A stretch of 64,000 nucleotides of DNA from Akanthomyces muscarius (lineage: Eukaryota; Ascomycota; Sordariomycetes; Hypocreales; Cordycipitaceae): positions 1,550,001 through 1,614,000 of the forward strand of contig NW_026611618.1 of assembly GCF_028009165.1 (NCBI RefSeq). The letters are read 5' to 3'. Of the stretch, positions 41,535 through 53,939 are shown piece by piece. Below the pieces are notes generated by a model, which saw only the letters and a program-made list of their open reading frames with translations, was not told the DNA's origin and made no database searches. Position 1 is the first letter of the stretch; each line of letters opens with the position of its first letter. The position numbers and the translations under genes are program-made.

Positions 41535-44500
41535 ATGTCCGACGAAGTGTCCCAGTTCCTCGAGCAGGTCGAGCAGCTGCGCGGCAAGCAGATTGAGGAT
41601 GACCAGCTCAGAGCCCGCGAGCGCGAGGAGTTTATGGCGGCCAAGCGAGAGCGCCAGGCCAGAAGAGAAGGTGAGTCGTCGTCGTTGTCGTTGTCGATGC
41701 CCGATCCCGAGGTTAGAAATGCGGCATGTACAATTCTGGCCCGGTTGTGCAAAGAGACAAGAAAAATCACCGATCCAAAAAAGACATCAAGAGATCAGGC
41801 CGTACAGCTGGCCGGCTACAAGCGATTGCTCGTCTGTCTGGCAGCTGGCAGCTGGCAGAAAACGCGGTCCCCTCACCCAGGACCACCGTCATCAAACAGA
41901 GCACCACTACCCACCCTGCAATGACAGCAAAAAATCTCAAAGGTACCCTGATAAACTAACTGGCATCTCTTCAATTGCTTCAGAGCGCGCACGATCAATC
42001 TCGCCGCAAAAATCTTCACCCGCAAACACTCCGTCTCCGCGCGCCAATGCCCGCGCCGTCAACCTATCCGACTCGCTGAAGTTCGACTCCTCCCTTAACC
42101 TTGACGACGCCCGCGAATCCTCAGTGGAACTGGCACGCGGGATGGGATACTCGAACTCGCCCACAAAGGAGAACGAGGCACCGATTGGCGTCGAGTCCAA
42201 GCAAGACGCCACCGTTGGTGCCTCTGACGCCGGTCTTGCCAGAACCTCGACGCTGTCCTGGCAGCAGCGCCGGCCCAACTCGCGCGGCGGCACCGCTTCA
42301 CGCCCGCTGAGCATGGTGGCCGCGCAGAATGCCACGCAACGTGGTGTCGCCCGCATGCAAGATCCGCAGCCCCCTGCTGCGACACCCGAACACCAGACCC
42401 TCACGAGAGAAGACATCGCCAAGACGCTGGGCTTGAAGGATCCCTCGTGGTTCCGCCAGACGGCTGAACGTGGCCAAGCCTCCGCTGCTTTTAGGAAGAA
42501 CCAGGTGGAAGACGGTGATACCATGGACATGTCGTCTGTCAAGGCTCAATTGCCCGGCATGTCAGGCGTGGAAAAGGAATCCGTGGCAAGCCCGACATCT
42601 GCTACTCTTGCGTCCCCACTGCCACTCAATCCACCGGCCTTTGACTTTGCGGCGGAAAGGCAAGCTGACACCGACTTGCCCAGCGGCCGAAGTTCGCCTA
42701 CCCGCTCTGCCTCTCCTACAAAGGGCCTGGGTGGGTTTGTTCAGAGTGCCATGTTGAAGAGAAGCGACAGCATTAAGCGCTGGAGCGTTACCAGCCCTCC
42801 TGGCTTAAGCCGTGCCGATTCGGTCTCTGGTAACATTGCTGGTCACAAGGGAGAAGCAGTAAGAGGAAGCCCACGACCGCGGAGCACGATTAGAGAATCT
42901 GCTACGCCGGATTCCAGCCGACCTACGTCACGAAGCGGCATCAAGGAAGAGAGCGCATCTCCCGACCCCTCAAGCCAAGGGACTCTAAGCCGCGAGCCAA
43001 GCGATTTGAAAATTCCCACCAGCCCTTCCAAAACAATGGATTCGAGACGATGGAGCCCGACCAAGTCCAGCTGGCTGGAAAGCGCCCTGAACCGACCCGA
43101 GTCCCCTCGACCGCAGCACAAGTCCAATCAGTCGCAGCCCGAATGGATGTCGGAGCTGGCCCGCAGCAAGGCCGCAAGCCCCAGCGGCGAAGGCAGTCGC
43201 CCAGGCTCGCCTTCAAAGCATCCCGTCAGCATCGGCGGCCTCATGAGAACGACACCATTTGATGGAGGCGCGAAAACCAACACGACCGGCCTGGGTGGAA
43301 TCTACTCTCCGCCTCCAGGTGGCAACAGACCGCAATTCGGGCACGCTGCTAAGCAGAGCTTTTCTATGGCTTCAACCGTGCGACCGTCCTCGAGCTTCGA
43401 AGCTGAACCTCCGCATACCCCTACGCCAAGGGAAGCCAAGCCAGATCTTAAGCGAGAAGTCAAGCCGGAAGTCAAGCCGGAAGTCAAGCCGGAAGTCAAG
43501 CCGGCATTGAAGCCAGAGGTGAAGTCAGAAGCGAGGTCCGATACTAAGCCGGACACGGATACGGATGCGCGGTCGCAGCCCAAGCCGGAGCCTGTGAAGC
43601 GGATAGCCTTAGCTTCCCCCCCGGCTCTCAAGCCCAAGCCCGCTGTGCCACCGACGAAGGACTTCCGCTCAAGCTTAAAACCCCGTCCTGTCGACACTGA
43701 CGCCAAAGCATCCGAAGAACCCGAGTTCAGAAATGCTCTGGGCAACTTGCGTCGCACCAAGACACAGAACTATGTCGCGCCTGATGAACTGAAAGGGAAT
43801 ATTCTTCGCGGCAAAGCTGGCCTTGCTGCTAGCGGTGGCCCGCAAAAGACGGAGCGAAAGGACGAATTCAAAGATTCGATTCTCAAGAAGCGAGAAGACT
43901 TCAAGAAAGCTCAAGCTGATGGGAAAGGTGTTGCACGAACTGTTGCAGCTGCTTCGGCTCCAGCAGCTTTACCGGAGGGTCTGGCCAGGAGAGCCGAGCT
44001 GGGCAAGGGTGGTTCCGTCCGGGGCAACAACCCTGTCACTGGTTCATCTGCCGCTGCCGCCAAGAAGCCAGAGCCATTTAAGCCAGTACCTGCGCCGAAG
44101 CGAGTCCCCAGCGGCGCTGCCTCGGCTGCCACAAAGAACCCCGGGCCCGAAAAGCCTCGCCGCGTCTCCACCGAACCCCAGAGAAAGGCCAGCATCGAAG
44201 CCCGTCGGGTGCCCAGCATGAAGAAGGAGACTACGGCGCCGGCGAGCCTGCAGCAAGGTCGTGCTGGGGCTGGTAAGCTCGCAGACCGTTTCAATCCCAG
44301 TCTTGCCAATATGCTTGCGCGAGGTCCGCCCCCAATGGCATCAAATGCAGGGCAACGGTCTGAAGACAATGGAGCGAGCGCCAGCCCTGTGGCCGAGCCA
44401 TCCGCACCCGGACCGCAGTTGACACATATGACCAAGGGACGAGCTCGTGGGCCTAAGAGAAAGGTTCCGACGTCTGCCGCTGGCGCAAAGGCTAGCGCTG

Positions 44501-46647
44501 CGCCGGCAGCTACGGCGGCTCCTGTAGAGGAGCCCACGAAGCCCTCGCCAAGAACCGAGGAGGCCAAAGTAGCAGCCACTGAGCCCGAGAGGAAGCCCGG
44601 TGCTATGTCTGTTCAAGAGCAAGTTGCGGCCCAGGCAGCTGCTCGTAGCAAACCTCCGCCGCAGCGGCCTTGGGAATCAGCGGCAAGCAAAGCAAGCGCC
44701 GACGCCAGCTCGTCGCCCAAGACACCTTTGCAAAAGTCATCCTTCAACCAGGCAAACAGTGCAGTTACCTCGCCTTCACACGACGCCTTTCCTGGAAAGA
44801 GCACCATTGCAGAGAAGAGACAGTCTAAGCCGCTGAGTGCTAACCGCCTCTCTAAGTTTATAGACAGTGTTGAAGAGAAATCTGACAAGCCGAGCCCTTC
44901 GCCAAAGCCTCTCGCGCCAGCCAAGGTCACGCCTTCATCTAATTCTGCCTCCTCGCCCAATTCTGAAGTTTCGTCAAAGCTGGCGCCCTCACCGCGATCC
45001 GTCGCCTCGCCCAAGTCAGCTTCCTCAAAGCCAGCTTCGATCAGTGTTCCTTCGTCCGCGCCTATTTCACCAGAGAAGCCTACCACACCACGACAGAAGC
45101 ATGCCACATCACAAGAGCAGCCTACCACACCACGGGAGAAACCCACTACACCGCGGGAGAAGCAGAGCGAAAGACAGTTTGCGTCTCCCGCTCATGCCAT
45201 GCCCTCCAGAACATTTGGTACCATCGGCCCAGGCTCGCCCTCTAGAAGCTTTGGCACCATCGGCCCAGGTTCACCCAGGCCGACACTACATGGACCCCGT
45301 CCTCAGGCCGACTCGTCACGCCCGAAGTCGCGACACGGCCGCCCTCTTTCCAGCGCTGGCCTATCTTCTGCGGCATTCTCCGCACTGGAATCACCCATGC
45401 CTTCACCTACCAAACAGCCGGGCGAAATCACCACATTATTTAAGGATTTCTTCGGACCGCCACGCCCTAGAAAGGACTTTAAGGTTGACGCGGGCGAGGT
45501 GTTGATGAGCCACCCCGAGCCAGTAGCTAAGATCCAAACCCAGGAGGTTCAGATGTACCGACTCTCGGGCGACGGCAAGAAGACGCCCGTGTCGTCGCAG
45601 AACGAGCGTGTACTTTTTGATGGCGAGATGTACATTTGTGCCCATAGCTTCAAGTCTGCAGCTGGGTCAGGCACCGTCGAATTGTACTTTTGGGTCGGTG
45701 ATGAGGTTCCCGAGGCTCTGGCACAAGACGCGCAAATTTTTGCCCAAAGGGAAGCCAAGGCTATCGGCGGCAGACTTTTGAAGCTGTACCAAGGAAAGGA
45801 GACGACCGAGTTCATGCAAGCCCTGGGCGGCGTCATTATCGTGCGACGCGGCTCCAGCGACCGCTTCGACAGTCTGGCCCCGCACATGCTTTGCGGCCGC
45901 CGATATCTCGGACAGGTTGCTTTTGACGAGGTGGACATGAGCACTTCTAGCCTCTGCGCTGGATTTCCCTTTATCATTTCGCACAGCGGCAAGTGCTGCC
46001 TGTGGAAGGGTAAAGGCAGTGATGTAGACGAGCTGAGCGCCGCCCGACTGGTTGGTATGGAGAACACCATTTCTGGCGAGCTCATGGAGCTCGAAGAGGG
46101 CAGCGAGCCGGTTTCGTTCTGGCAACTGTTCGAGGAAGGCCAAGCCAAGTCTCACTCTGCCGATCACTGGCGCCTCAAGCCCAACTACAGCAAGTATGGC
46201 AGCAGACTGTTCTGCTCTGACGCCGATGCGCGCCACCAGGTAAGAATTATTTAGTCCTCGGATAGAAAGTCAATGCTAACGCCGTGGCAGATTACAGAGA
46301 TTGCGCCCTTTAACCAGACGGACTTGTCACCTCTGAAGATTTATGTGCTGGACGCCTTTTTTGAAATGTATGTTGTCGTGGGCTCCGGTGCGCAGTCGCA
46401 ATACTCGTCCTTCCGCAACGCGCTCGATTTTGCGCAAGAATACGCCATCCTATCTGCGAGTATGGAGGACCGCCCATTTGTGCCCGTTTCTACCATTGTG
46501 CTGGAGGGCATCCCGCGAGATCTGAAGCGCGTGTTCCGCAAGTGGGAGGATGCGCGCAACCCCACGGTGACGAACACGTACCTAAGGCGCGGGCGCAGCT
46601 TGAGGGTTGTGCCGCTGTCGCAGGCGCTGCAGGCTCTGAGCGAGTAG
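41535..46647 (+). CDS. DUF4045 and gelsolin-repeat protein (villin/gelsolin-like, giant, disordered)
   Basis: Three exons: 41535-41670, 41984-46239 and 46291-46647, phases fitting, about 1,580 residues. It begins MSDEVSQFLEQVEQLRGKQI with a short coiled coil, then over 1,200 residues of Ser/Pro/Lys/Ala-rich disordered sequence typical of the fungal DUF4045 family. This contains a PEVK-like run (KPEVKPEVKPEVKPALKPEV, 12-bp DNA repeats at about 43456-43504) and a TTPREKPTTPREK repeat. The last about 400 residues hold gelsolin-like repeats (YRLSGDGKKTPVSSQNE, VELYFWVGDEVPE, GVIIVRRGSSDRFDS, MYVVVGSGAQSQYSS). Gelsolin repeats bind actin and may sever or cap filaments. The function of this fungal type is likely in actin organisation at hyphal tips, but that is inferred. 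Intron 1 is long (313 bp) and carries a CAGCTGG repeat. Confidence 0.88.
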
Positions 46648-47362
46648 ATTTTGTACGAGCGTGTGTGAGCATACAAATGTGCGTTACTTGAACGATGAAG
46701 GAGGATAAGCATTATATGTGTGGCTGTTTTTTACTTGTTTCTTTTTTTTTTTCTTTTTTCAAATCATGGTTATATGTGTACATGAGATACTTGGTAGAAG
46801 AGCAAAAGAATAATACATGAAACCAAGCGATGGCCCCCATATGGCTCTGCACTGTGGCAAAATGGCACATGACAGCCGTAGTGCGCATATGCCCATGCCG
46901 TGACCGAAGTCGGACATGTGAATCCATGCAGGATGAGGTTGATCCCTGTTTCTGCTTACTCGCAGGATTCGACACAGAGAGCGATAGGCCATCATTTCTA
47001 CAGGCCGGGGTTGACCACACCGCAACCCCCCACCATCGCCCCCGGGGGTTGACGGGATACATTGCGAGTGGTTGGAAAAGGCGTGCTTGGCAAGATTTCC
47101 CGGGCGGCGGAGCAGCGTAATCCGAACTTTACTTTTCCCCAGACCCAGAAAGCGTTGTGCAGATTACATGCGACCCCCACAAGTTATTGGCTCTCGGCCG
47201 GTGAACAAACTGCGATGCTAAGCGACCGAAGCCGAGCACTCTGGCGAGAGAGCCTTGTTGTGCAAGACGAAGAAATGTATTTAAAAGCAAACGCGCACAA
47301 GGCAAGAAAGGTAATGCGATGCAAGACTTGCCAATTATTGTGACCATGATGTCGATTTGATC
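46648..47362. other. Intergenic region
   Basis: 3' flank of the gelsolin-repeat gene, with a T-rich tract at about 46727-46760, and the promoter of the MFS gene. No gene recognised. Confidence 0.5.
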
Positions 47363-48956
47363 ATGATGGCTGTGGAAAACAAGACAATTCTCCGTGATGA
47401 CGACGTAACGAATCAGAGACGACACTTGGACGACGGCGTCGGTGGCGCATCGAGTCCAGACGACGACGCTAAACAGCAGCAGCAGCAGCAGCAGCCGCCG
47501 CCGCCACCACTTACACGAGATGCGCGCCCAGAGTCGCCGGACCGCCAGCTCGACCCGGAGCAGAGCGACGATGCGTACGACGTGTACAAGTCGCCGGCGC
47601 CAGACGGCGGGCTGACGGCGTGGCTGGCGCTGCTGAGCTCGTGGTGCATGCTGTTCTGCACCTTTGGCATGATAAACTGTACGTGCGCAACGCTCCTTTG
47701 ATGGCAGGCGAGAGGATAAAGGGGGGCAATGAAGACTGATGATTGTGTCGAAATCAAGGCATTGGCACTTTTCAGGGCTACTACCAAGAAGTCTATCTCC
47801 GGGAGTACTCGCCCAGCGTCGTGTCCTGGATCCCGTCGTTGCAGATATTCATTGCCTACGCCACGGTACGTTTCCTCTACCCTCGCGCCTTTTTTTTTTT
47901 TTTTTGGTTGGTAAATCCCAGCTAACACGAGACAAACAGAACCCATTCACAGGCCGCCTCTACGACGTCTACGGCCCGCGCGTCCTCGTCATGGTCGGCA
48001 CCGTCCTCGAGGTCCTCGGGCTCATGACCACGTCCCTCGCGACGCGGTACTACCAGATCCTCCTCGCCCAGGGCCTGTGCACCTCCCTCGGCATGTCGGC
48101 GCTCTACGTGCCCGCGACCGCCCTCGTCGCCAGCTGGTTCGACCGCCGGCGCGGGCTCGCCTACGGCCTCGCCACCAGCGGCTCCTCGTTTGGCGGCGTC
48201 GTGCTGCCCGTGCTCATCGCGCGGCTCGTCCCCCGCGTCGGCTTCCCCTGGGCGCTGCGCTGCGCCGCCTTTCTCATCCTCGCGCTGCTCCTCGTCGCCA
48301 ACGCCACCGTCAGGTCGCGCCTGCCGCCGAGCCCGAGGCCCCTGTCCCGGCGCGTCCTCGCGGCGCCGTTTCTCGACGCCAAGCTCATGCTCGTCAACGT
48401 CGGCTTCCTACTCATGACGCTCGGCGTCTTCATCCCCATCAACTACATGGTCGTCGAGGCGCGGCGGCAGCACGGCATGGCCGAGGCGCTGAGCCACTAC
48501 CTCGTCGCGACGATGAACGCGGGCAGTCTCGTGGGCCGCGTCGGCGCCGGGCTCGTCGCCGACTGGGTCGGCGCGTACAACACCTTTGTCGCCGTGTCGG
48601 CGCTCGCGGGTGTGCTGGTGCTGGCGCTGTACATTCCGGCGGCTAGCGGCGCCGCCGTCCTCGCCTTTTCGGTGCTGTTTGGGTGCACGAGTGGCGCGTA
48701 CATTGCGCTGCTGGCGCCGCTGGTGGTCAAGATCTCGCCGCTCGAGGAATCGGGGTACCGCATCGGCCTGCTGTTTGCGCTGTCGTCCGTCAGCGGCCTC
48801 GTGACGAGCCCGATCGGCGGCGCTATACTGGAGCGCTGGGGCGGCGACTACACGGGCATGAAGATTTACTCGGGCATCATGATGCTGAGCGGCGCGGCGC
48901 TGGTGTTTGTCTCACGCATGATGGCGACCAAATGGAAGATGAATGCTATTTTCTAA
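47363..48956 (+). CDS. Major facilitator superfamily transporter, monocarboxylate transporter-like
   Basis: Three exons: 47363-47678, 47759-47865 and 47940-48956; about 479 residues. The cytoplasmic N-terminus has a Gln run followed by a Pro run ([12 protein letters not shown]). Then comes [20 protein letters not shown], the typical start of the fungal monocarboxylate transporter family, [20 protein letters not shown], the TM2-3 region [18 protein letters not shown], and [20 protein letters not shown], another family signature. About 12 membrane helices are visible. Substrate cannot be read from sequence; family members move small carboxylates, riboflavin or metabolites across the plasma membrane. 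Intron 1 uses the acceptor after AAATCAAG and not the later TTTTCAG, because only the first restores CIGTFQGYY. Confidence 0.88.
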
Positions 48957-49284
48957 GGTAGCTCTATGAAAAGGGGGGTATCAGCCAGACAAAGAAAGTT
49001 ACTTCTCTTTTCCTTCCCTCCGCGTCTCAGTCTTTTTGTTTTTCCTTCCTCGGTATATATACGAACGTGTGGGGGTAATTGATGCTTTCTTTCTAATAGG
49101 CCAAAAATTGCAAGTCTTGACAGGCAATTAAGATGTTGTAGGATGTTGAAAATATGTCGGGGCAGTGTGAATGTATCGTTCCTTTCTCATGGTCGAATCG
49201 TCTCGGCGTCGCGCTCTTCGAAACACGTAAACTGGGCAGCGTCAAGGTGGTGGATATTTGCAAGTCAACGCCGCTTGCTGTCGT
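48957..49284. other. Intergenic region between convergent genes
   Basis: Short 3'-3' spacer; nothing recognised. Confidence 0.5.
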
Positions 49285-50242
49285 TTAGTTCTTGATATCG
49301 ACACCAGAAGAGACCGCCGAGGAAGGGTTGGCAGGGACAGCCATGGGCTGGCCACGGGCCTTGGCGGTCAGGGTCATGAGCTCCTTGAGCATGAGTTCGC
49401 GCGTGGTGCGGGTGAGCTCGTCGACGTCTGCAGAGGTGAGGCCCTTGGTGGGGATGGGGTCAAGAACTGCCATCACATGTTAGTCAAAGGTTCTTGTGTA
49501 ATCAGAATAATGGGCTGTACGTACTTTTAATGGGCACTGTGCCGGCATTAAAGACATAGTCCTTGGGATACAGGATATGGCTGTAGTTGGCCACGACGCA
49601 GGGAACAATGGGGACCCCGGCCTGGACAGCCAGATGGAAAGCACCCTTCTTGAAGGGCAGCAGCATGGGCTCCTTGGAGTAGCTGCGGGTGCCCTCGGGG
49701 AACATGTAGACGCTCTGCTGGCGGGACTTGATCTCGTTGGCGGCGCCCTGCATGGCCTGGCGGGCGTCCTTGCTGTTGGCGCGGTCGATGAAGATGGAGC
49801 CGCTGAGGGTCATGAACCAGCCGAGAAAGGGAATGTGCTTGAGGGAGCGCTTGCCGGTGACGCTGCAGTACTTGGGGAAGACGGCGCCGAGCATGAGCAC
49901 GTCGAGCTCCGTCTGGTGGTTGCCGAGAAAGACGGCGGGCCGCGTGGTGCCGAGGACGTTGCGCGGGTCGTCGACCTCGAAGCTGGCACCTGTGGTGAGG
50001 CGCGCCGAGTAGAGGAAGGCGCGGGCCGTCGCCCACTGCGCAATGTTCTGGTGCCCGACGAGGGTGAGGATGATGGAGGAGACGACGCCAAAGACGGCGG
50101 CCCAGAAAAAGGTCATGTACATGGCGAGGCAGCGCGCAAAGAAGCCCGCCTTGGGGATGACGAACGACATCATGAAGAGGACGGACGTCAGGGCGCAGTA
50201 TGCGACAAAGGCGGCGACGTTGTAGTAAATAAAGGCGTTCAT
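49285..50242 (-). CDS. SLC1: 1-acyl-sn-glycerol-3-phosphate acyltransferase
   Basis: Two exons, 49525-50242 and 49285-49466, joined in phase 1 across a 58-bp intron; about 299 residues. Two hydrophobic segments lie near the N-terminus (about 5-30 and 36-62). The acyltransferase motifs are intact: NHQTELD (catalytic NHx4D), FIDRANSKDARQAM, FPEGTRSYS (glycerol-phosphate binding) and VPIVPCVVANY. It converts lysophosphatidic acid to phosphatidic acid in the ER or lipid-droplet membrane, the second step of glycerolipid synthesis. Exon 2 supplies ILDPIPTKGLTSADVDEL, also conserved in fungal SLC1 proteins. Confidence 0.93.
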
Positions 50243-51602
50243 GGCGGAGGTTGGGTTGCGTATCCGGAGCTGGTCGCAGTCGCAATGCAGGAGGGTTTGA
50301 CGGCGGCTGGCGAGAATTCTTGTAGTGAGGCTTCGTTTACAAGAAGATGGCGGAGCGTAGGTCTAGCAGACTGGAAAGCTCGCCGGGTGGTATGCTGAGC
50401 AGCTCGACTTTGCGATTGGAGGGGTTGCAAGCGGAAAAGGTTCGGTTCGGGATCAAAGCCGGCGAGGTCGGAGAGAGGGGAGAGACGGCACAGGACTGGG
50501 TTTCCTTGTCAGTGGCTTTTCCATGCGGCAGATTCGTATCAAAAGGCAGCTGTGACGTCGAGGAGGAGAGGACGATCGAGGGAGTGGGACACGGGGCTGT
50601 ACAAGAGGGAAAAGCGAGGGTGTCACGAGAAAACGGAATGGACCACGGGATGGACACTGCAAACGCAAAATGCGGTCGGCGGCCCCGCGTGGCGGCGGCG
50701 TGGGGTCTGCTGTGGCGCAACAGGCACGCACCGCCGAAGCAGTTGTTCAGTGGCCGAAGCAGGCTTTACAGTGGCGGAACGGCAGGCAAAGCTTCAGCGT
50801 GTCCAAAGGCCCGCTTTTGTTGAGATGCACCTAAAGACCTCGGCAGCATGGCATATGATCATTGTTTGATGCTACTTGGTTTACTTCCTGGGAAAGAAAA
50901 TCTAGAAAGAAAAGTCTTGACAGCTTTAGTTGGCAGAAATCAGGTTTCCTCAAATAGAAACCTGCCAGAACGAAAGTCCTCCACTGCAGTGTTACGCCGG
51001 AACTTGACGTTCAGATGTCACGGAAGCATGTGCTACAGGGCTTGTTGGGGAGGAGGACCCTCTTCAAGCTCCAGGCGTCTCTGGGCCTTCTTCAGCAGCT
51101 GAAGCGCTCGAGCTGGCGGATCAGCTGGCGCGCATTGTGCGCTAACGTCCTGTGACGCCCCTATAAATTCACCCCTCCACCTTGCTCGGCTTCAAGATTT
51201 GCACATGCCAGCATTCAAGTTTGAATATCGTTTACACGGATCCAAATAGCAAAAACCCAAATATTTGCACTTCGTTATTCTTGGAACAGGTTTATCATTC
51301 AACATGCTTCGGCGGTAAAACGCAGAATGCGGGGTTACGACAGATTGACAAGGCGGTGGACCATGACAGGCAACATCCAACAGTCGACTTCACAGGTGCA
51401 GATGTGAACCTCCGCTGGCATGATACCATCGGGCTTTATACAGGTCGCTCATTGTGTGCAAACGACAGCTGGCAGATCCCCCCTCTTTGATTAAAACAAA
51501 CTGTTACATGCAGCTTCCCTCCCAAACGTGATCTGGTGCCACTGGCCAGTCTAGCATCCAATCGACGACGGAGAGCTAAAGTCAGCGTCCTAGTCTCCAG
51601 CT
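50243..51602. other. Intergenic region upstream of SLC1
   Basis: Contains the promoter of the acyltransferase gene and about 1 kb in which no gene was recognised. A TATA-like sequence (TATAAATT) lies near 51161, but the following frames have no family features. Confidence 0.5.
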
Positions 51603-52290
51603 TTAATGATGCTGAAGTTGTCGAGGTGGCAGTGGTGGTTTGGTACCACCGATGACGCTGATGCAGGCTATGCGTTTGCCCATATGCTGGTGCAGCTGGC
51701 GCCAACCCTGGGGTTCCATTTGGTAAAGTCCTCGTGCGAGATGCTGTTGTAGGAGGTGATTTGATCGCACTACCCTTGCTCATGTAGTGGAACTTATTGC
51801 AGTCAACCAACATGTCCGGCTGCAGAGACTGAGGCGTGGCGATGCCGCTGCCCGGGGCCGTGGTGGTGGTTGTCGTGCTACTTCTGATGACGGAAACCGA
51901 GTCCATGATAGACACGCACGCAAACGCGTTGTACTTGAGCCTGGAGCAGTGCTTTCCAGCTCTGGGTTTCCACTTTATCCAGTCGTTGATGGAGATGCCA
52001 AACGGCAGGGTAATGCCATCGCACCTGTCTCAGCTCTTGACATAGTAAACCTTTTCGCAGTTGTCTACCACGCCAGGCTGCGCCGGGGTCGGCGTGGTAA
52101 TGCCTACAGCAACAGCGCCACCAGCATACAGGCTTGAATGCAGACGATGCTGGGCAACTGGCGCGTTTCATGCCGCTTCCCGTTGGAGGGCTGAGTAGTG
52201 GTGGTGGGAGCCGTGGTGATGGGAGCCGTGATGAAAGGTGAGAATTGGGTGCTGGAAGAGTGTGTGGTCACGCTCAGCAGAAATTAAAGA
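51603..52290 (-). pseudogene. LysM protein pseudogene
   Basis: The minus strand holds two recognisable LysM modules separated by a Thr-rich linker, spread over several frames. The upstream module reads VDNCEKVYYVKS, then an in-frame TGA, then CDGITLPFGISINDWIKWKP and YNAFACVSI. The second reads VDCNKFHYMSKGS, then after a frame change CDQITSYNSISHEDFTKWNP and ASCTSIWANA, where a further single-base loss turns the expected YAC into a stop; sequence like ISVIGG follows in another frame. Ahead of the first module is a Thr/Pro linker (TAPTTTTQP). No start codon with signal peptide was found. The relation to the LysM gene at 1072-2091 (HYxxKG, CDQITSY, ACxSVIG) is clear. The lesions are described, not corrected. 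Confidence 0.8.
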
Positions 52291-52781
52291 CAATCAGAGA
52301 CCGCGCTATATACATATTGGTCTTGAAAAAGCTTGAGCGGAAGATTGGCGAAACACGCTTTGATAGAATTCATTTCCGGCACCCGTCCGCTCGTCCACTC
52401 GTCCACTCGTGAGAGACGGGGACCCCGGAGCAGGGGTCACTAACGATATACGTTTTCAGGTTTTTTTTCTGATTCCTGCGTGAACTCCTTTGCCAAGCAA
52501 GTTCTCATTCAGCGAGGCTGTATTATGATGGCCTCATTCCCGATGCTCCTCTTTGACGGTAATAATCCTCTGCCAAGCCACGTATATCATGGGTTGAAAT
52601 CACACTGTGCCGGGCCCTTGTCCGCTCCGCAGCGGATATTGGCGTCGATAAAGAATTTATATGCTTGAATCTGGCTGGGATTTGTTCCGTTGCCCTACGA
52701 ATGACCACCGACGGAAAATTTGCCTCGTCGCGCGTTGGTGTCGTGACAAAGCTGAAGAGAGTAAACACAGAGAGATAATTC
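52291..52781. other. Intergenic region
   Basis: Between the LysM pseudogene and the 2EXR-like gene. Includes a short repeat of cgtccactcgtccactcgt near 52391. No gene recognised. Confidence 0.5.
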
Positions 52782-53939
52782 ATGGCCGGTTTCTCAGACC
52801 TTCCGATTGAGGTTCGCCTTACTATATGGCTCCTCATCATCCCCGACGACGAGGAAGGGGTCTGTCTCATTTGGCCCGGCCACAGCCCCGGCAGCGTAGG
52901 CGAGGGGCAACCGCCGCTGGCCTACCTCCCCGTGCTGCCGCTCACCGTCGACACGGGCTTCCCGCTGGCAATGCACATTTGCCGCGAGTCGCGCGCCGTG
53001 GCTCTGAATCCCAAGGCAGGCGGCGTGCGCCTGCGCGCTTCGCACGTCGCCCGCTGCATGACACCGTTTCGGTGCTTTCGCCCGGAGCTCGACGTGCTGT
53101 ATCTTGACCAAGAGTCCATCTTTCACCTCGACCTCCTAAGTGAACCGGGGCGCTCGCATCTGCCCCTCGCGGGGCCGCCGGAGACGCCGGCGCGTTTGTG
53201 CTTCGAGGTCTTCATGGACATTTTGCGCCGCACGAGGCGGTTCGCGGTTCCCGTTGCGCTCGCGCTCGACGACGTGTTTCTCTTCCTCGTGTCCGACTAC
53301 CTGCGCTACCACTCCAAGACGCCAGCGCCCGCAAGCTTGTGCATTGTATTGCCGTACACCACGCCGTACGTGTGGCGCGACAATGACAACGAGGGGCCCG
53401 GGCTGTTCGTGCCGCCAGGCAAACGATGCCGGCTCGTCACCGTGCCGCCAGCGGCCCTCCAGGATGACGCGCTGGTGGTTGTCGCCCAGGGAGGGGGCCT
53501 GTGCAGAGTCATGACCGCGAGGCAGGCCGTGGCAGACGTGTACGGGCTCGTCGTCAAGGAGCGTGAGGAAACAGAGCCGTGGGAGGAGCTGGGGATGCGC
53601 GACGGCCTAGAGCTTCAGGTGCGGGTGTTTGTCGAGCACCAGGGCAACGGCACGTGGTGTGAGGCGTGCAGGGACAGGATGTACAAGGGCGGATATCACT
53701 CGTCGTCGAGGATCGATGTGCCGCTGAGTCGGCGCCCGAACCCGGAGCTGGTGAGGGTGCATGATACTGATGCGGTTTTCCGTCCGGTTGATATTGACTG
53801 GGTACGTTGCATGTCCTTGTCTTGTCGGACGAGTTTTGTACTAACACGCTTGCGAAAGAAAAAAAAAAGGATGCGCCTTGGTAGTCGCACGGCACAGAGA
53901 CTCCCAGGCAGGGGGGAAAGGGGGTTGCGACGAATTTGA
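52782..53939 (+). CDS. 2EXR/F-box-like domain protein of unknown function
   Basis: A 385-residue frame. The start MAGFSDLPIEVRLTIWLLII matches the 2EXR motif (F-x2-LP-x-E(I/V)R-x2-IW), a fungal-expanded F-box-like module, and the following HICRESRAVAL is also usual in that group. The remainder is a globular region rich in Pro, Val and Arg without another known domain. A GTACGT at about 53801, directly after DIDW, could be an intron donor; the sequence after it (RKKKKRMRLGSRTAQRLPG) looks less protein-like, so the true 3' end may differ. Function unknown; a role in protein recognition is possible. Confidence 0.65.
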   Translation: MAGFSDLPIEVRLTIWLLIIPDDEEGVCLIWPGHSPGSVGEGQPPLAYLPVLPLTVDTGFPLAMHICRESRAVALNPKAGGVRLRASHVARCMTPFRCFRPELDVLYLDQESIFHLDLLSEPGRSHLPLAGPPETPARLCFEVFMDILRRTRRFAVPVALALDDVFLFLVSDYLRYHSKTPAPASLCIVLPYTTPYVWRDNDNEGPGLFVPPGKRCRLVTVPPAALQDDALVVVAQGGGLCRVMTARQAVADVYGLVVKEREETEPWEELGMRDGLELQVRVFVEHQGNGTWCEACRDRMYKGGYHSSSRIDVPLSRRPNPELVRVHDTDAVFRPVDIDWVRCMSLSCRTSFVLTRLRKKKKRMRLGSRTAQRLPGRGERGLRRI

